NCBI GenBank assembly: GCA_947572235.1
Contig: CANPBB010000009.1
Span: forward strand, 1-44,874
DNA length: 44,874 bases
Source of the DNA: an uncultured Clostridia bacterium
GTDB taxonomy: Bacteria > Bacillota > Clostridia > Oscillospirales > Oscillospiraceae
Direction: 5' to 3'
The notes beneath the pieces were generated by a model. That model searched no databases and had not been told where the DNA came from. It worked only from the letters and a program-made list of their open reading frames with translations. Shown here piece after piece: positions 34,196 through 42,206 of this stretch (its first letter is position 1; every line of letters begins with the position of its first letter). The position numbers and the translations under genes are program-made.

Positions 34196-35119
34196 ATGGC
34201 CGAGATGCACAACAACGGGATCCTGCTGGAGTCCGGCACCAACGAAATAGAGATCATGGAGTTCACCATTGACGACAACCTGTATGGCATCAATGTGGCC
34301 AAGGTGCGGGAGATCATTATGTCCGCCCCGGTCAAGCCCATGCCCCATGCCCACCCGGCCGTGGAGGGCATCTTCAAGCCCCGGGATATCGTCATCACCG
34401 TGGTGGACCTGCCCCGGTACTTAGGCGTGGAAAAGGAAAAGACCACTAAGGACCTGTTTATCGTCACCAACTTCAACAAGATGTACATCGCCTTCCGCGT
34501 CCACACCGTGGTGGGTATCAGCCGCATCTCTTGGACGGACATCCAGAAGCCCGACAAGACTGTCTCCGGCGGCAGCGAGGGCGTGGCCACCGGCATCGCC
34601 CAGTGCGGCGAGGACTTGGTCACCATTTTGGACTTTGAGCGGATTGTGGCGGAGATCGCCCCAGAGACCACCATCCAAGTGGACGAGATCGAGGCCATGG
34701 GGCCCCGCAGCCGCAGCGACGAACCCATCTGGATTGCCGAGGACTCCATTCTGCTGTCCAAGATGATTGAGGACTGCCTCCACAAGGCCGGCTATATCAA
34801 CCTGAAGATGTTCCCCAACGGCCGGGAGCTGTGGGAGGCGCTGAACGCTCTGCCCCAGCATGGCAGTCTGCAAAAGCAGGTGGCCTTGGTGATCACCGAT
34901 ATTGAGATGCCCCAGATGGACGGACACCGCCTGACCAAGCTCATCAAGTCCAGTCCCCGTTTCCAGCCCATTCCTCTGATCATCTTCTCCTCCCTGATCA
35001 GCGAGGAGATGCGCATCAAGGGCCGCCAGCTGGGCGCCGACGAGCAGATGAGCAAGCCGGAGATCGGCCACTTGGTGGATGTGATGGACCACCTGCTGGC
35101 CGCTCAGAACGAAAAGTAG
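34196..35119 (+). CDS. cheV: Chemotaxis adaptor CheV (CheW domain plus receiver)
   Basis: A 307-residue protein. Residues about 15-160 form a CheW domain (FTIDDNLYGINVAKVREII; GIFKPRDIVITVVDLPRYLG). Residues about 178-300 form a receiver with the acidic pocket IAEDS, the phosphorylated Asp in VITDIEMPQMDG, and MSKPE. CheV couples receptors to CheA and adapts when phosphorylated. I use ATG 34196, eight bases after GAGGAG; a GTG three codons upstream overlaps that site. Confidence 0.94.
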   Translation: MAEMHNNGILLESGTNEIEIMEFTIDDNLYGINVAKVREIIMSAPVKPMPHAHPAVEGIFKPRDIVITVVDLPRYLGVEKEKTTKDLFIVTNFNKMYIAFRVHTVVGISRISWTDIQKPDKTVSGGSEGVATGIAQCGEDLVTILDFERIVAEIAPETTIQVDEIEAMGPRSRSDEPIWIAEDSILLSKMIEDCLHKAGYINLKMFPNGRELWEALNALPQHGSLQKQVALVITDIEMPQMDGHRLTKLIKSSPRFQPIPLIIFSSLISEEMRIKGRQLGADEQMSKPEIGHLVDVMDHLLAAQNEK

Positions 35120-35177
35120 CCGCCGGCATCCGCGGCCCCCGCGCTTCCCATTAAAATCACAACAGTGGAGGGTCCAC

Positions 35178-36497
35178 ATGAATAACAGCAAATATATTGT
35201 CCGCCAGCCCATCAAAGACCTCAACGGCAAAATCATCGGCTACGAGATTTTGTACCACGGGGAGAATCAGGCCTACAGCAGCATTGAGGCGCCCTCCAAC
35301 GAGTTTGCCGCTGCGGACACTATCTACAGCTTCCTCACCCAGAATACCGACAAGCTGTTTAAAGGCTCTGTGAGCTTTATGACCTTCACCACCACCCTGC
35401 TGATGAAGCAGACCCCCAAGATCTTCAACAGCACAGACCTTGTGGTGCAGGTGGACGACAGCGTGATCATCCACCCCTTGGCTATGCACTTTGTGGAGCG
35501 TCTGTCCAAGGAGGGGTACAAGATCGCGGTAAATGAGTTCCAGTTCTCTCCCCGCTACATCTCCATCATTGACAAGTTTGACTACATCAAGATCAACTTT
35601 AAGGACGGCTCCGACAACAGCATCCGCAACGTGGTGGAGCTGGCCCACAGCATGGGCAAGCAGTGCATTGCCACCGGAATTGACGACGAGCGGCTCTACC
35701 GTCAGGCTTTCGCCATGAACGTAGACGCCATGGCCGGCCGCTATGTGGCGGAGGAGCTGTTCACCACCGTCCACAACAGCAGCTACCTGCAGAGCAACTT
35801 CTTTCGGCTGATGGTGGCTATCACCGAGGATGAACCCGACGTGGAGGAGATCGAGCGGATCATCTCCACCGACGCCATGCTGACCTACAGCCTCCTGAAG
35901 ATCGTCAACTCCGGCTACTTCGCCCTGCGCAACCGGGCCACAGAGGTCCACCAAGCCATTGTCATCATGGGTCTGGGCCAGCTGCGCCAGTGGATCTACC
36001 TTCTCAGCATGGGCAACAGCGACGGCGGTGTGGATGACAGTCAGGAGGAGTTCTTAAAACTCTCCTTCACCCGGGCCACCTTCTGCAGCGAGCTGATGCG
36101 CTACGCCAAAAATATGCCCATCACCCGCAACGACGCCTACCTCATGGGCATGTTCTCCACGCTGAACTTCCTTATTGCCGCCCCCATGGAGGAGATCCTC
36201 GCCGGCATCCCCATCTCCCAGCACGTGAAGGAGGCCCTCCTCGCCCACTCCGGCCGCTGCGGCATGCTCTATGACTTGGTGCTCTGCTATGAGCGGGCGG
36301 ACTGGACGGCTATCGGCTCCTTGGCGGAGACCTTGGGCATCCCGGTGGACCAGCTGACCAACACCTATTTCCACTGCTTGGAAGAGGTGGGCAATATCTG
36401 GCGCCAGCTGATGGGTTCCAGCGAACCCCCGCCCCCGGAACCCGCCCCGGAACCCGCCCCCACCGAGATCTCCTTCCCCGGCCCCACTCCCTCCTGA
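35178..36497 (+). CDS. Degenerate EAL plus HDOD domain protein (YuxH-like)
   Basis: A 439-residue protein. The N-terminal half (about 1-195) is an EAL-type barrel, but the active-site motifs have decayed: EAL reads EIL (GYEILYHG), the DDFG-type loop reads NEFQF, and the KiD motif reads KIN. I expect no c-di-GMP hydrolysis. The C-terminal half (about 200-400) is an HDOD domain (IISTDAMLTYSLLKIVNSGYFALRN; EVHQAIVIMGLGQLRQWI). The tail is Pro/Glu-rich. Such proteins act as signalling scaffolds near motility genes. It ends the main operon. GGAGGG precedes the ATG. Confidence 0.88.
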   Translation: MNNSKYIVRQPIKDLNGKIIGYEILYHGENQAYSSIEAPSNEFAAADTIYSFLTQNTDKLFKGSVSFMTFTTTLLMKQTPKIFNSTDLVVQVDDSVIIHPLAMHFVERLSKEGYKIAVNEFQFSPRYISIIDKFDYIKINFKDGSDNSIRNVVELAHSMGKQCIATGIDDERLYRQAFAMNVDAMAGRYVAEELFTTVHNSSYLQSNFFRLMVAITEDEPDVEEIERIISTDAMLTYSLLKIVNSGYFALRNRATEVHQAIVIMGLGQLRQWIYLLSMGNSDGGVDDSQEEFLKLSFTRATFCSELMRYAKNMPITRNDAYLMGMFSTLNFLIAAPMEEILAGIPISQHVKEALLAHSGRCGMLYDLVLCYERADWTAIGSLAETLGIPVDQLTNTYFHCLEEVGNIWRQLMGSSEPPPPEPAPEPAPTEISFPGPTPS

Positions 36498-36501
36498 TGA
36501 T

Positions 36502-36532
36502 AAAGGAGCCGCCCTATAGGGCGGCTCCTTTT
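36502..36532 (+). terminator. Terminator of the main fla/che operon
   Basis: AAAGGAGCCGCCC (36502-36514), loop TATA, GGGCGGCTCCTTT (36519-36531) and a T-run. It is a perfect 13-bp stem starting five bases after the EAL/HDOD stop codon. Confidence 0.92.
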
Positions 36533-36540
36533 GGTTTATC

Positions 36541-36756
36541 AAAAAGCAGCTAAAACACCAAATTGTAACGCTGGACCACCAACAGGGCGTGAGCAAACGC
36601 GCCGTTTCCCTGTAGGGCGCGACGACCCCGGCGCGCCATCCCCCGTTGAACGGATTGGTTCGATAGACCGTTTGTAGGGGCGCACATTGTGCGCCTATCT
36701 TCCCCCGATGCGGTGGTTGTCGATAGAGCGGGCGCACACTGTGCGCCCCTACATTT
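36541..36756. repeat. Cluster of intergenic palindromic repeats
   Basis: Two arms, TGTAGGGGCGCACATTG... at 36673-36695 and its inverted copy at 36731-36753, match over 23 bases with one mismatch. Each arm is itself a palindrome, GGCGCACANTGTGCGCC. The flanks repeat TCGATAGA(C/G)CG directly (36660 and 36720). A diverged member, TGTAGGGCGCGACGAC, begins near 36611. The core also occurs at 2221-2291. There is no gene here. Confidence 0.75.
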
Positions 36757-37005
36757 TTAATCATCCAATAGGGTCTGATAACTTACTTCCAACACTTTTG
36801 CGATTACTTTAAGCTCAATATCTGTCACATACCGCTTCCCGCACTCAATTCTCTGTATGGCATTTTTGTCCAAATCAATCCCTGCCACTTGCAGCAATTC
36901 TGCCAATTTTCGTTGGGAGGTTTTTTCGGAACGCCCCTCCCGAAGCTCCCGAATCTTCCTTCCACAAATATTGTTTGTGCCGCTGCTTGCCTTATTCTTG
37001 TACAT
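36757..37005 (-). CDS. XRE-family transcription regulator
   Basis: An 82-residue helix-turn-helix protein of Cro/CI type. The DNA-binding fold spans about 15-78: IRELREGRSEKTSQRKLAEL, then KNAIQRIECGKRYVTDIELKVIAKVLEV. I chose the ATG at 37005, since TGGAGAAA lies upstream; a longer frame from 37041 would start directly after a -10-like TATAAT and without a site. A repeated TTGACATTT operator-like element lies in its leader (37021-37041) and upstream (37074-37094), which suggests autoregulation and control of the divergent gene. Confidence 0.85.
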   Translation of the reverse strand: MYKNKASSGTNNICGRKIRELREGRSEKTSQRKLAELLQVAGIDLDKNAIQRIECGKRYVTDIELKVIAKVLEVSYQTLLDD

Positions 37006-37020
37006 AAGTTTTTCTCCATT

Positions 37021-37101
37021 TTGACATTTAGTAGTTGTCATTTTTACTATTATATGATAAACTACTCACCAGATTGACATTTACTAAATGTCAAAAATAA
37101 T
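37021..37101. promoter_or_regulatory. Divergent promoters and operator pair for the XRE regulator
   Basis: Operator-like dyads: TTGACATTT-N3-AAATGTCAA, perfect, at 37074-37094; and TTGACATTT-N3-AGTTGTCAT, imperfect, at 37021-37041. On the plus strand TTGACA (37074-37079) and AATAAT (37096-37101) with a 16-base spacer form a promoter whose -35 lies inside the operator. On the minus strand TATAAT (37054-37049) could serve the regulator gene, though its -35 is poor. Confidence 0.6.
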
Positions 37102-37120
37102 TTCTAATGAAGACAAATTT

Positions 37121-37377
37121 ATGGAAAGTATCTTAACTGCCCTGTGTCACGGTCAAATCTACCCCTCGGAGCAGTACGCCCCTAAGACCAAGGAGTTCCA
37201 AGCACTTCAGGAGGAGCAGCTTACGCGCTACAACGATTTCATCCAGCAGCTGCCCCCCAGCACTCAGCAAGCAATTCAGGGTCATCATCCATCCCCTATG
37301 AATACCAGTCCATGTCCACCAACGGCTTCCGCTTAGGGGCCCTTCTCATGTTGGAAGTCCTCCAGCCCCCGCTCTAA
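37121..37377 (+). pseudogene. Frameshifted DUF6809-like small gene
   Basis: From ATG 37121 the frame encodes MESILTALCHGQIYPSEQY, like the start of small proteins I know as DUF6809 (pattern ILxALYxGxIxPxEQ). This frame runs out into unrelated residues and stops at 37334-37336. The family's C-terminus (GFRLGALLMLEVL) is found in another frame from about 37294 to the TAA at 37375-37377. So a one-base deletion or equivalent shift around 37265-37295 broke the gene. An upstream ATG at 37088 lies inside the operator and before the likely transcription start. The function of the family is unknown to me. Confidence 0.7.
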
Positions 37378-37429
37378 CGCCGCCCCTGCCGAATTTACTG
37401 CCTCAGCAACAAGAAGTCCCTCTTAATCG

Positions 37430-37475
37430 AAAGCCAAGGACCTGTCCTCCATAGGGGACAGGTCCTTGGCTTTTG
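37430..37475 (-). terminator. Bidirectional terminator, ComFB gene / DUF6809-like gene
   Basis: An 18-bp perfect stem, 37430-37447 with 37456-37473, arms AAAGCCAAGGACCTGTCC and its complement, with an eight-base loop. T-rich ends on both strands let it stop the minus-strand parA-ComFB transcript and the plus-strand DUF6809-like one. Confidence 0.9.
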
Positions 37476-37482
37476 GTTGAAC

Positions 37483-38409
37483 TTACCGCCCGTGGTGCGG
37501 CCGGTCCATCACCAGCTTGCAGGCCCGGGTCAGCTGGGCGAAGATGGTGCTGGAGTAGCGGCCCTCGTAGATGGTCAGCATGGGTACCATCTCGTTCTTG
37601 TGCATCACCACATACTTGGGCACCAGATTGGACAAGGTCAGCGCCTTTACATCCATCTCGCACCGGCGGCAGGGGCACAGCCCGAACATCTGGATATACC
37701 GGGGCGCCTTCTCCTCCACCAAAATCTGCATCACGTTAACGTAGTTCAGGCCCTCGTCGTTGGGATCCACATCGGCGGTGTGGGTCAGCACCTCCGGATT
37801 CTCCTGCATCGTAACAGGCAGATCGTACCCCCGCTCCCCCTCGGGCAGCGGCTCCGGTTCGATGGCCGCCATAGCCTCCGGAGGCAGATCCCCCAGCTCC
37901 TCCGCCATGGCCGGCATCTTCAGGGTCTCAGCGATATCCGCCGCCGCCTCTTCCATCAAGTTCTCTGTCATAGGCTCCTCCCTTACCTCCGCCTCCATCT
38001 GAGGCTCCGCCTCTGGTTCCTCCGCCGCCGCTGCCGGAGCCTCCTCGACGATCTCCTCCTCATGGGCTGCTTCCGTCTCACCGGCTGTCTCCTCTGCCTC
38101 CAGCTCCCCCGCGGAAGGGGCTGCCGCCTCAGGCTCTGCCGGAAACGCCTCCGCCTCGGGAAACTCCTCCTCCAGCGCCTGTAGAATCTGGCCGGAGAGC
38201 TGCTCATCGTCGGCCCGGGCCACCTCCAAAATCGGCGGTGTCAGGGGCCGGGAGACCGGCGCCGCTGCCGCGGCGGACTGCTCCACAGTTTCACCGCCTG
38301 CCTCCTTGGAGACAGCGGGGGTGCTCTCCGCCTCCGTGCCCGGCGCGGTGAGCAGGTTCAGTACGTGGGCGGTTTTGGTACTCTTCGCGTTCTTCTTGCT
38401 TGTAGCCAT
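37483..38409 (-). CDS. ComFB-domain protein with a long acidic linker, partner of ParA
   Basis: A 308-residue protein in three parts. Residues 1-20 are Lys-rich then hydrophobic (MATSKKNAKSTKTAHVLNLL). Residues about 60-215 are very rich in Glu, Ala and Pro and probably disordered. Residues about 221-308 are a ComFB domain: NYVNVMQILVEE, Cys at 245, 247 and 250 in LCPCRRCEMDVKALTLSNL, then VPKYVV. ComFB is the name of a late competence protein; cyanobacterial members have been described as cyclic-di-nucleotide receptors. The gene follows parA 37 bases downstream on the minus strand, the same layout as ParA with its partner. The role is inferred: adaptor or cargo for the ParA ATPase. GGAGAGAG precedes the ATG. 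Confidence 0.8.
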   Translation of the reverse strand: MATSKKNAKSTKTAHVLNLLTAPGTEAESTPAVSKEAGGETVEQSAAAAAPVSRPLTPPILEVARADDEQLSGQILQALEEEFPEAEAFPAEPEAAAPSAGELEAEETAGETEAAHEEEIVEEAPAAAAEEPEAEPQMEAEVREEPMTENLMEEAAADIAETLKMPAMAEELGDLPPEAMAAIEPEPLPEGERGYDLPVTMQENPEVLTHTADVDPNDEGLNYVNVMQILVEEKAPRYIQMFGLCPCRRCEMDVKALTLSNLVPKYVVMHKNEMVPMLTIYEGRYSSTIFAQLTRACKLVMDRPHHGR

Positions 38410-38446
38410 GGTATCACTCTCTCCTTACCTTGGTATCCTTTACCAC

Positions 38447-39223
38447 TTATCCTTCAATTCCTAAACCGTACTCCCGCTGAATCTCCCTGAGCAGCGCCCG
38501 GAAGTCCCCCGCCGGCTTGGAGTCGGGGGCATAGGTCAGCACGCTCTCCCCGTGGGCTGGGGCCTCGGCCACCGCCACGCTGGCGCGGATTCTGGTGCGG
38601 AACACCTTGGTATCCAGCTGGGCGGCAATCTGGGCAGCCATATCCAGCACCTCCCGGTTCAGTGTAAGGCGCTGGTTAAACTTGTTGAGCAGGATCCCCA
38701 GCACCTTCAGCCGGGAGTTATAGTGCCGGCGGACGGTGTCGATGGTCTCCCGGATCTGGGCCACGCCCAGAAGGCTGAGAATCTCCGGGGCCATGGGGAT
38801 CACCAGCCCGTCCGAGGCCACGTAGGCATTCACCGTCAGCACGTTCAGCGCCGGCGGCGTGTCGATAATGATGTAGTCGTACTGATCCTGCACCTCACTG
38901 AGATGATTGCGCAGGAGAAACTCCCGGCCGGGCCGGTTGAACTCCAGCTCCGCCGCGCTGAGCAAAATATTGGAGGGGACAATATCCCCGCACTCCGAAG
39001 GCATAACCACCTCCTGAATGGAACAGGTGCCCCGCATGACATCATAGATGGTGGAGCAGTGTTCGATATCCAGCCCTAAGCAGAAGCCCAAGCTCCCCTG
39101 CGGGTCCAGATCCACTCCCAGCACCCGGGCCCCCTGTTGGCGCAGCCCGGCCAGCAGCGAACAGGCCGTGGTCGTCTTCCCTACCCCGCCCTTTTGGTTG
39201 GTGATGGCGATTACAGCTGACAA
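38447..39223 (-). CDS. ParA/Soj-family ATPase
   Basis: A 258-residue ParA-type ATPase. The deviant Walker A motif KGGVGKTT is at 11-18, the switch I segment DLDPQG at 38-43 and Walker B IIIDTPP at 118-124. It begins almost directly with the Walker A strand, so it lacks the N-terminal FlhF-activating (DQAxxLR) extension of FlhG. It is closer to Soj/ParA than to FlhG or MinD; no C-terminal amphipathic membrane-targeting helix is obvious. ParA proteins form ATP-bound dimers on DNA and position plasmids, chromosomes, chemoreceptor arrays or other cargo. It starts with TTG (39223) after a GGGGG site. Inferred target: a flagellar or chemosensory structure. Confidence 0.88.
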   Translation of the reverse strand: MSAVIAITNQKGGVGKTTTACSLLAGLRQQGARVLGVDLDPQGSLGFCLGLDIEHCSTIYDVMRGTCSIQEVVMPSECGDIVPSNILLSAAELEFNRPGREFLLRNHLSEVQDQYDYIIIDTPPALNVLTVNAYVASDGLVIPMAPEILSLLGVAQIRETIDTVRRHYNSRLKVLGILLNKFNQRLTLNREVLDMAAQIAAQLDTKVFRTRIRASVAVAEAPAHGESVLTYAPDSKPAGDFRALLREIQREYGLGIEG

Positions 39224-39394
39224 AATCTTTTTCCCCCTTGTAAATTCTTTGTGGAAACTCTTAACTTTACTATACTACGTGACGATAAAAAAGTACAGAG
39301 GGTTTCTACTTTTTCTTTGTTTTCCCGATAAAGGTTTTTTCCGGCACTCCCAATATCATTCGTTATAGATTATTCTGTCAAAGGAGAGATGAAT
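39224..39394. promoter_or_regulatory. Divergent promoter region, parA / fliD
   Basis: A 171-base AT-rich gap. On the plus strand CCGATAAA at 39325-39332 is a good sigma-28 -10 box with a weak -35 (CTAC, 39306-39309), for the fliD operon. On the minus strand TATAGT about 50 bases upstream of the parA TTG is a possible -10, with a weak -35. AGGAG (39382-39386) serves fliD. Confidence 0.5.
39306..39332 (+). promoter_or_regulatory. Sigma-28-type promoter of fliD
   Basis: CCGATAAA (39325-39332) matches the sigma-28 -10 box very well. At the correct distance upstream (15 bases) is CTAC, a poor match to CTAAA. fliD is a sigma-28 gene in the bacteria studied, which supports the site. Confidence 0.5.
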
Positions 39395-42187
39395 ATGGCG
39401 TCCATTAACGGTGTCAGCAGCAAAAACGGCGTCAGCAGCCTGTATAACAGCTCCAAGGTCATCAGCGGTCTGGCCAGCGGTTTAGATACCGAGAGCATGA
39501 TCGAGGGTCTGGTCCAAAGCTATCAGAACAAGATTACCTCCCTGAGCCAGAAGGCCACCAAGGTGGAATGGAAGCAGGATGCCTACCGGAGCATCATCGC
39601 CAAGATGAACAGCTTCACCAGTAAATACACCTCCTTCTCCTCCAGCACCAACCTTCTGTCCAACTCTTTCTTCAGCTCCGCCATCAATGTGGCCACCCAG
39701 GGCAAGTACGCCGACAAGGTCTCCGCCAGCGGCAAGACCAGCAGCGACATCACCTTAGACCGGGTGAAGCAGCTGGCCACCTCTGCCCAATTCCGCACCA
39801 AAGGCAACCTGATCGCCGGCGATGGCAAGAGCATTGAGGCCAGCAAGGGGCTGGACCTGAACGGCAAGACCACCTTGGGCTCCCTCAGCGGCAGCCTCTC
39901 TCTGACCTACGGCAGCAACACCATCACCCTCAACTTCGATGAGGTAGCCGATCAGGAGGCCTTGGCCGAGCTGAAGGAGAAGAACCCGAAGATGACCGAG
40001 ACCGAGGCGCTGGCCGCCCTCATCAACCAGAAGCTGGACGGCCAGAAGATTTCCTTCAGCGGCGGCGGCTCCGCCGACGCCAAGGACCGCATCGAGGTGA
40101 AGGCAGACGGTATGAACATCACCTTCTCCGACAAGTCCACCGCCGGCAACAGCGTCTACCTCTCCAGCGCCAGCGGCAATGTGGCGGAAACCTTGGGTCT
40201 GGACTTGGAGAACGCCAAGGAGGATAAACCCGCCTCCATCAAGCTCAATTACGACTTCTCCACCACCAAAGATGTGGACAACGCCAAGTACCTGTCTGAG
40301 AAGAGCATGAATCTGAGCTTGGACGGCAGCGTCAAGCAGATCAAGCTGCCCAAAATCACCGGCAGCGACGGCAACTACCGGATCGTGGACTCCGACGGCA
40401 AGGCCTTGGACTACACCGCCGAGAACTACGCCAAAGTCCTCAATGACGCTCTGAACAAGGCCTACAAGGGCAAGGTCACCGTGGAGAACAAGGGGACCGA
40501 CGGCGAGCTCAAGCTGCGCTTCAACGTGCAGGAGGGTTCCGATCTGATTATCAACACCGATGTGGGCGAGACCTTGGGCATCGGCCGGGCCGCCACCAGC
40601 TACCTGAACACCAGCAAGACCTTGGAGGACCTCTTGGGCAAGGAGAAGCTGGAGGGGCTCACCGCCGCCAAGGACAAGGACGGCAAGGATCTCTTGGACG
40701 ACAAGGGCAACAAGCTCTATGAGTTCAAGATCAACGACGTGGTGATCGGCCAGTACTCCAAGGACACCAAGCTCTCTGAGATCCTCAGCGATATCAACGC
40801 CAACAAGGAAGCCGGCATGAAGGTGAGCTACTCCCAGACCACCAAGAATTTCACCTTCACCTCCAGCGAGACCGGCGCCGACAGCGAGATCAAGATCAGC
40901 GGCGGCTTGGCCGAAGCCATGTTCGGCACCACCGAGATCAGTGACCAAAGCGGCAGCAGCTTTGCCGAGTCCTACGGCTTCGGCTGGCTGAAAGATGGCC
41001 AAAGCACCCAGCTCAAGGTCGATATGCCCGGCGTTGGCAATACCTCCTTCAATATCACAAAGGAGACCTCGCTCCAAGATGTGGTAAACAATCTGAATAA
41101 AGCCTACCAGCAGAAATATAATTTCTCCTACAACAAGTACTCCGGACAGATCGAGGCCAGAGATGCGAAGAGCGGCGAGCTGACCGAATTCAAAATGACG
41201 AATGAGTTCGGCAAGGACGTGGAATTTGACGAGTCCAAGGCCCCCGATATTGACTATACCCCCGGCCAAGACGCCGAGTTCACCGTCACTGTCAACGGTG
41301 AGACCATCAACATGAAGCGCGCCAGCAACAGCGTCAATATTGACGGCCTCACCATCAACATGAAGGACACCTTCGACGGCGCCAAGAATGAGGACGGCAC
41401 CGATGCCGTAAGCAACGCCGGCAAGCCCCTGAACGCCGTCTCCTTCAAGACCACTACCGACTCCGACAAGATTGTGGACGCGGTAAAGAGCATGATCGCC
41501 GACTACAACGAGATGATGGGCGAGATCAAGAAGGCCTACGCCACCCTGCCCTACCAGAAGTCCAGCGGCGCTTTTGCCGACTATGAGCCCCTCACCGATG
41601 AGGACCGGGCAGGCATGTCCGAGAGCGCCATCGAGCGGTATGAGGAGAAGGCCAAGCAGGGCATCCTCTTTGGCGACCGGAACCTCTCCGCACTTTATGA
41701 CAAAATGCGCAATGTGTTCACCATTGGCGGCGAGGACGGCGCCCTGCTCAAGAAGATGGGCATCACCTCCACCTATTCCACCAGCGACGGCGCCATGACC
41801 ATCTCCTTAGACGAGAAGAAGCTCCGCGAGATGCTGGACAGCGACCCCGACGCGGTGGCCTCTGTGTTCACTAAAAGCCAAGAGAACGGCTCCGCCACCA
41901 ACGGCATCATGCAGAATATGAAGAACACCTTGGACACCTACGGCCGAACCACCGGAGCCACCAAGGGCATCTTGGTGGAGCAGGCGGGCACTCCCCTCAG
42001 CTCCCTGTCCCTGATGAACAACACATGGCAGAAGGAGATTGAGAAGATCAATACCGACATCGAGAAGTGGCAGGATAAGCTCTCCACCCAGGTGGACCGC
42101 TATACCCAGCAGTTCAGCCGCTTGGAGCAGCTGATTAACCAGATGAACTCCCAGAGTTCCGCCCTCATGGGGATGATGGGCGGCTAA
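39395..42187 (+). CDS. fliD: Filament cap protein FliD (HAP2)
   Basis: A 930-residue FliD, much longer than the common 450-700. The N-terminus (SKVISGLASGLDTESMIEGLVQSYQNKITSL) and C-terminus (WQDKLSTQVDRYTQQFSRLEQLINQMNSQSSALMGMM) are typical. Between them are several flagellin-hook-IN-like segments, which account for the extra length. The cap promotes flagellin assembly at the tip. I use ATG 39395, eight bases after AGGAG; ATG 39389 is too close to that site. It starts the operon with fliS and fliT. Confidence 0.95.
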   Translation: MASINGVSSKNGVSSLYNSSKVISGLASGLDTESMIEGLVQSYQNKITSLSQKATKVEWKQDAYRSIIAKMNSFTSKYTSFSSSTNLLSNSFFSSAINVATQGKYADKVSASGKTSSDITLDRVKQLATSAQFRTKGNLIAGDGKSIEASKGLDLNGKTTLGSLSGSLSLTYGSNTITLNFDEVADQEALAELKEKNPKMTETEALAALINQKLDGQKISFSGGGSADAKDRIEVKADGMNITFSDKSTAGNSVYLSSASGNVAETLGLDLENAKEDKPASIKLNYDFSTTKDVDNAKYLSEKSMNLSLDGSVKQIKLPKITGSDGNYRIVDSDGKALDYTAENYAKVLNDALNKAYKGKVTVENKGTDGELKLRFNVQEGSDLIINTDVGETLGIGRAATSYLNTSKTLEDLLGKEKLEGLTAAKDKDGKDLLDDKGNKLYEFKINDVVIGQYSKDTKLSEILSDINANKEAGMKVSYSQTTKNFTFTSSETGADSEIKISGGLAEAMFGTTEISDQSGSSFAESYGFGWLKDGQSTQLKVDMPGVGNTSFNITKETSLQDVVNNLNKAYQQKYNFSYNKYSGQIEARDAKSGELTEFKMTNEFGKDVEFDESKAPDIDYTPGQDAEFTVTVNGETINMKRASNSVNIDGLTINMKDTFDGAKNEDGTDAVSNAGKPLNAVSFKTTTDSDKIVDAVKSMIADYNEMMGEIKKAYATLPYQKSSGAFADYEPLTDEDRAGMSESAIERYEEKAKQGILFGDRNLSALYDKMRNVFTIGGEDGALLKKMGITSTYSTSDGAMTISLDEKKLREMLDSDPDAVASVFTKSQENGSATNGIMQNMKNTLDTYGRTTGATKGILVEQAGTPLSSLSLMNNTWQKEIEKINTDIEKWQDKLSTQVDRYTQQFSRLEQLINQMNSQSSALMGMMGG

Positions 42188-42206
42188 TCGCTTCCCTCTG
42201 CGCCCT

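Noticed and set aside
37088-37120. Upstream ATG as start of the DUF6809-like gene
   Set aside because: It lies inside the operator and before the predicted transcription start; ATG 37121 fits the family start better.
38447-39223. Annotating the ParA protein as FlhG
   Set aside because: It lacks the N-terminal extension with the FlhF-activating motif and is not next to flhF; motifs favour ParA/Soj.
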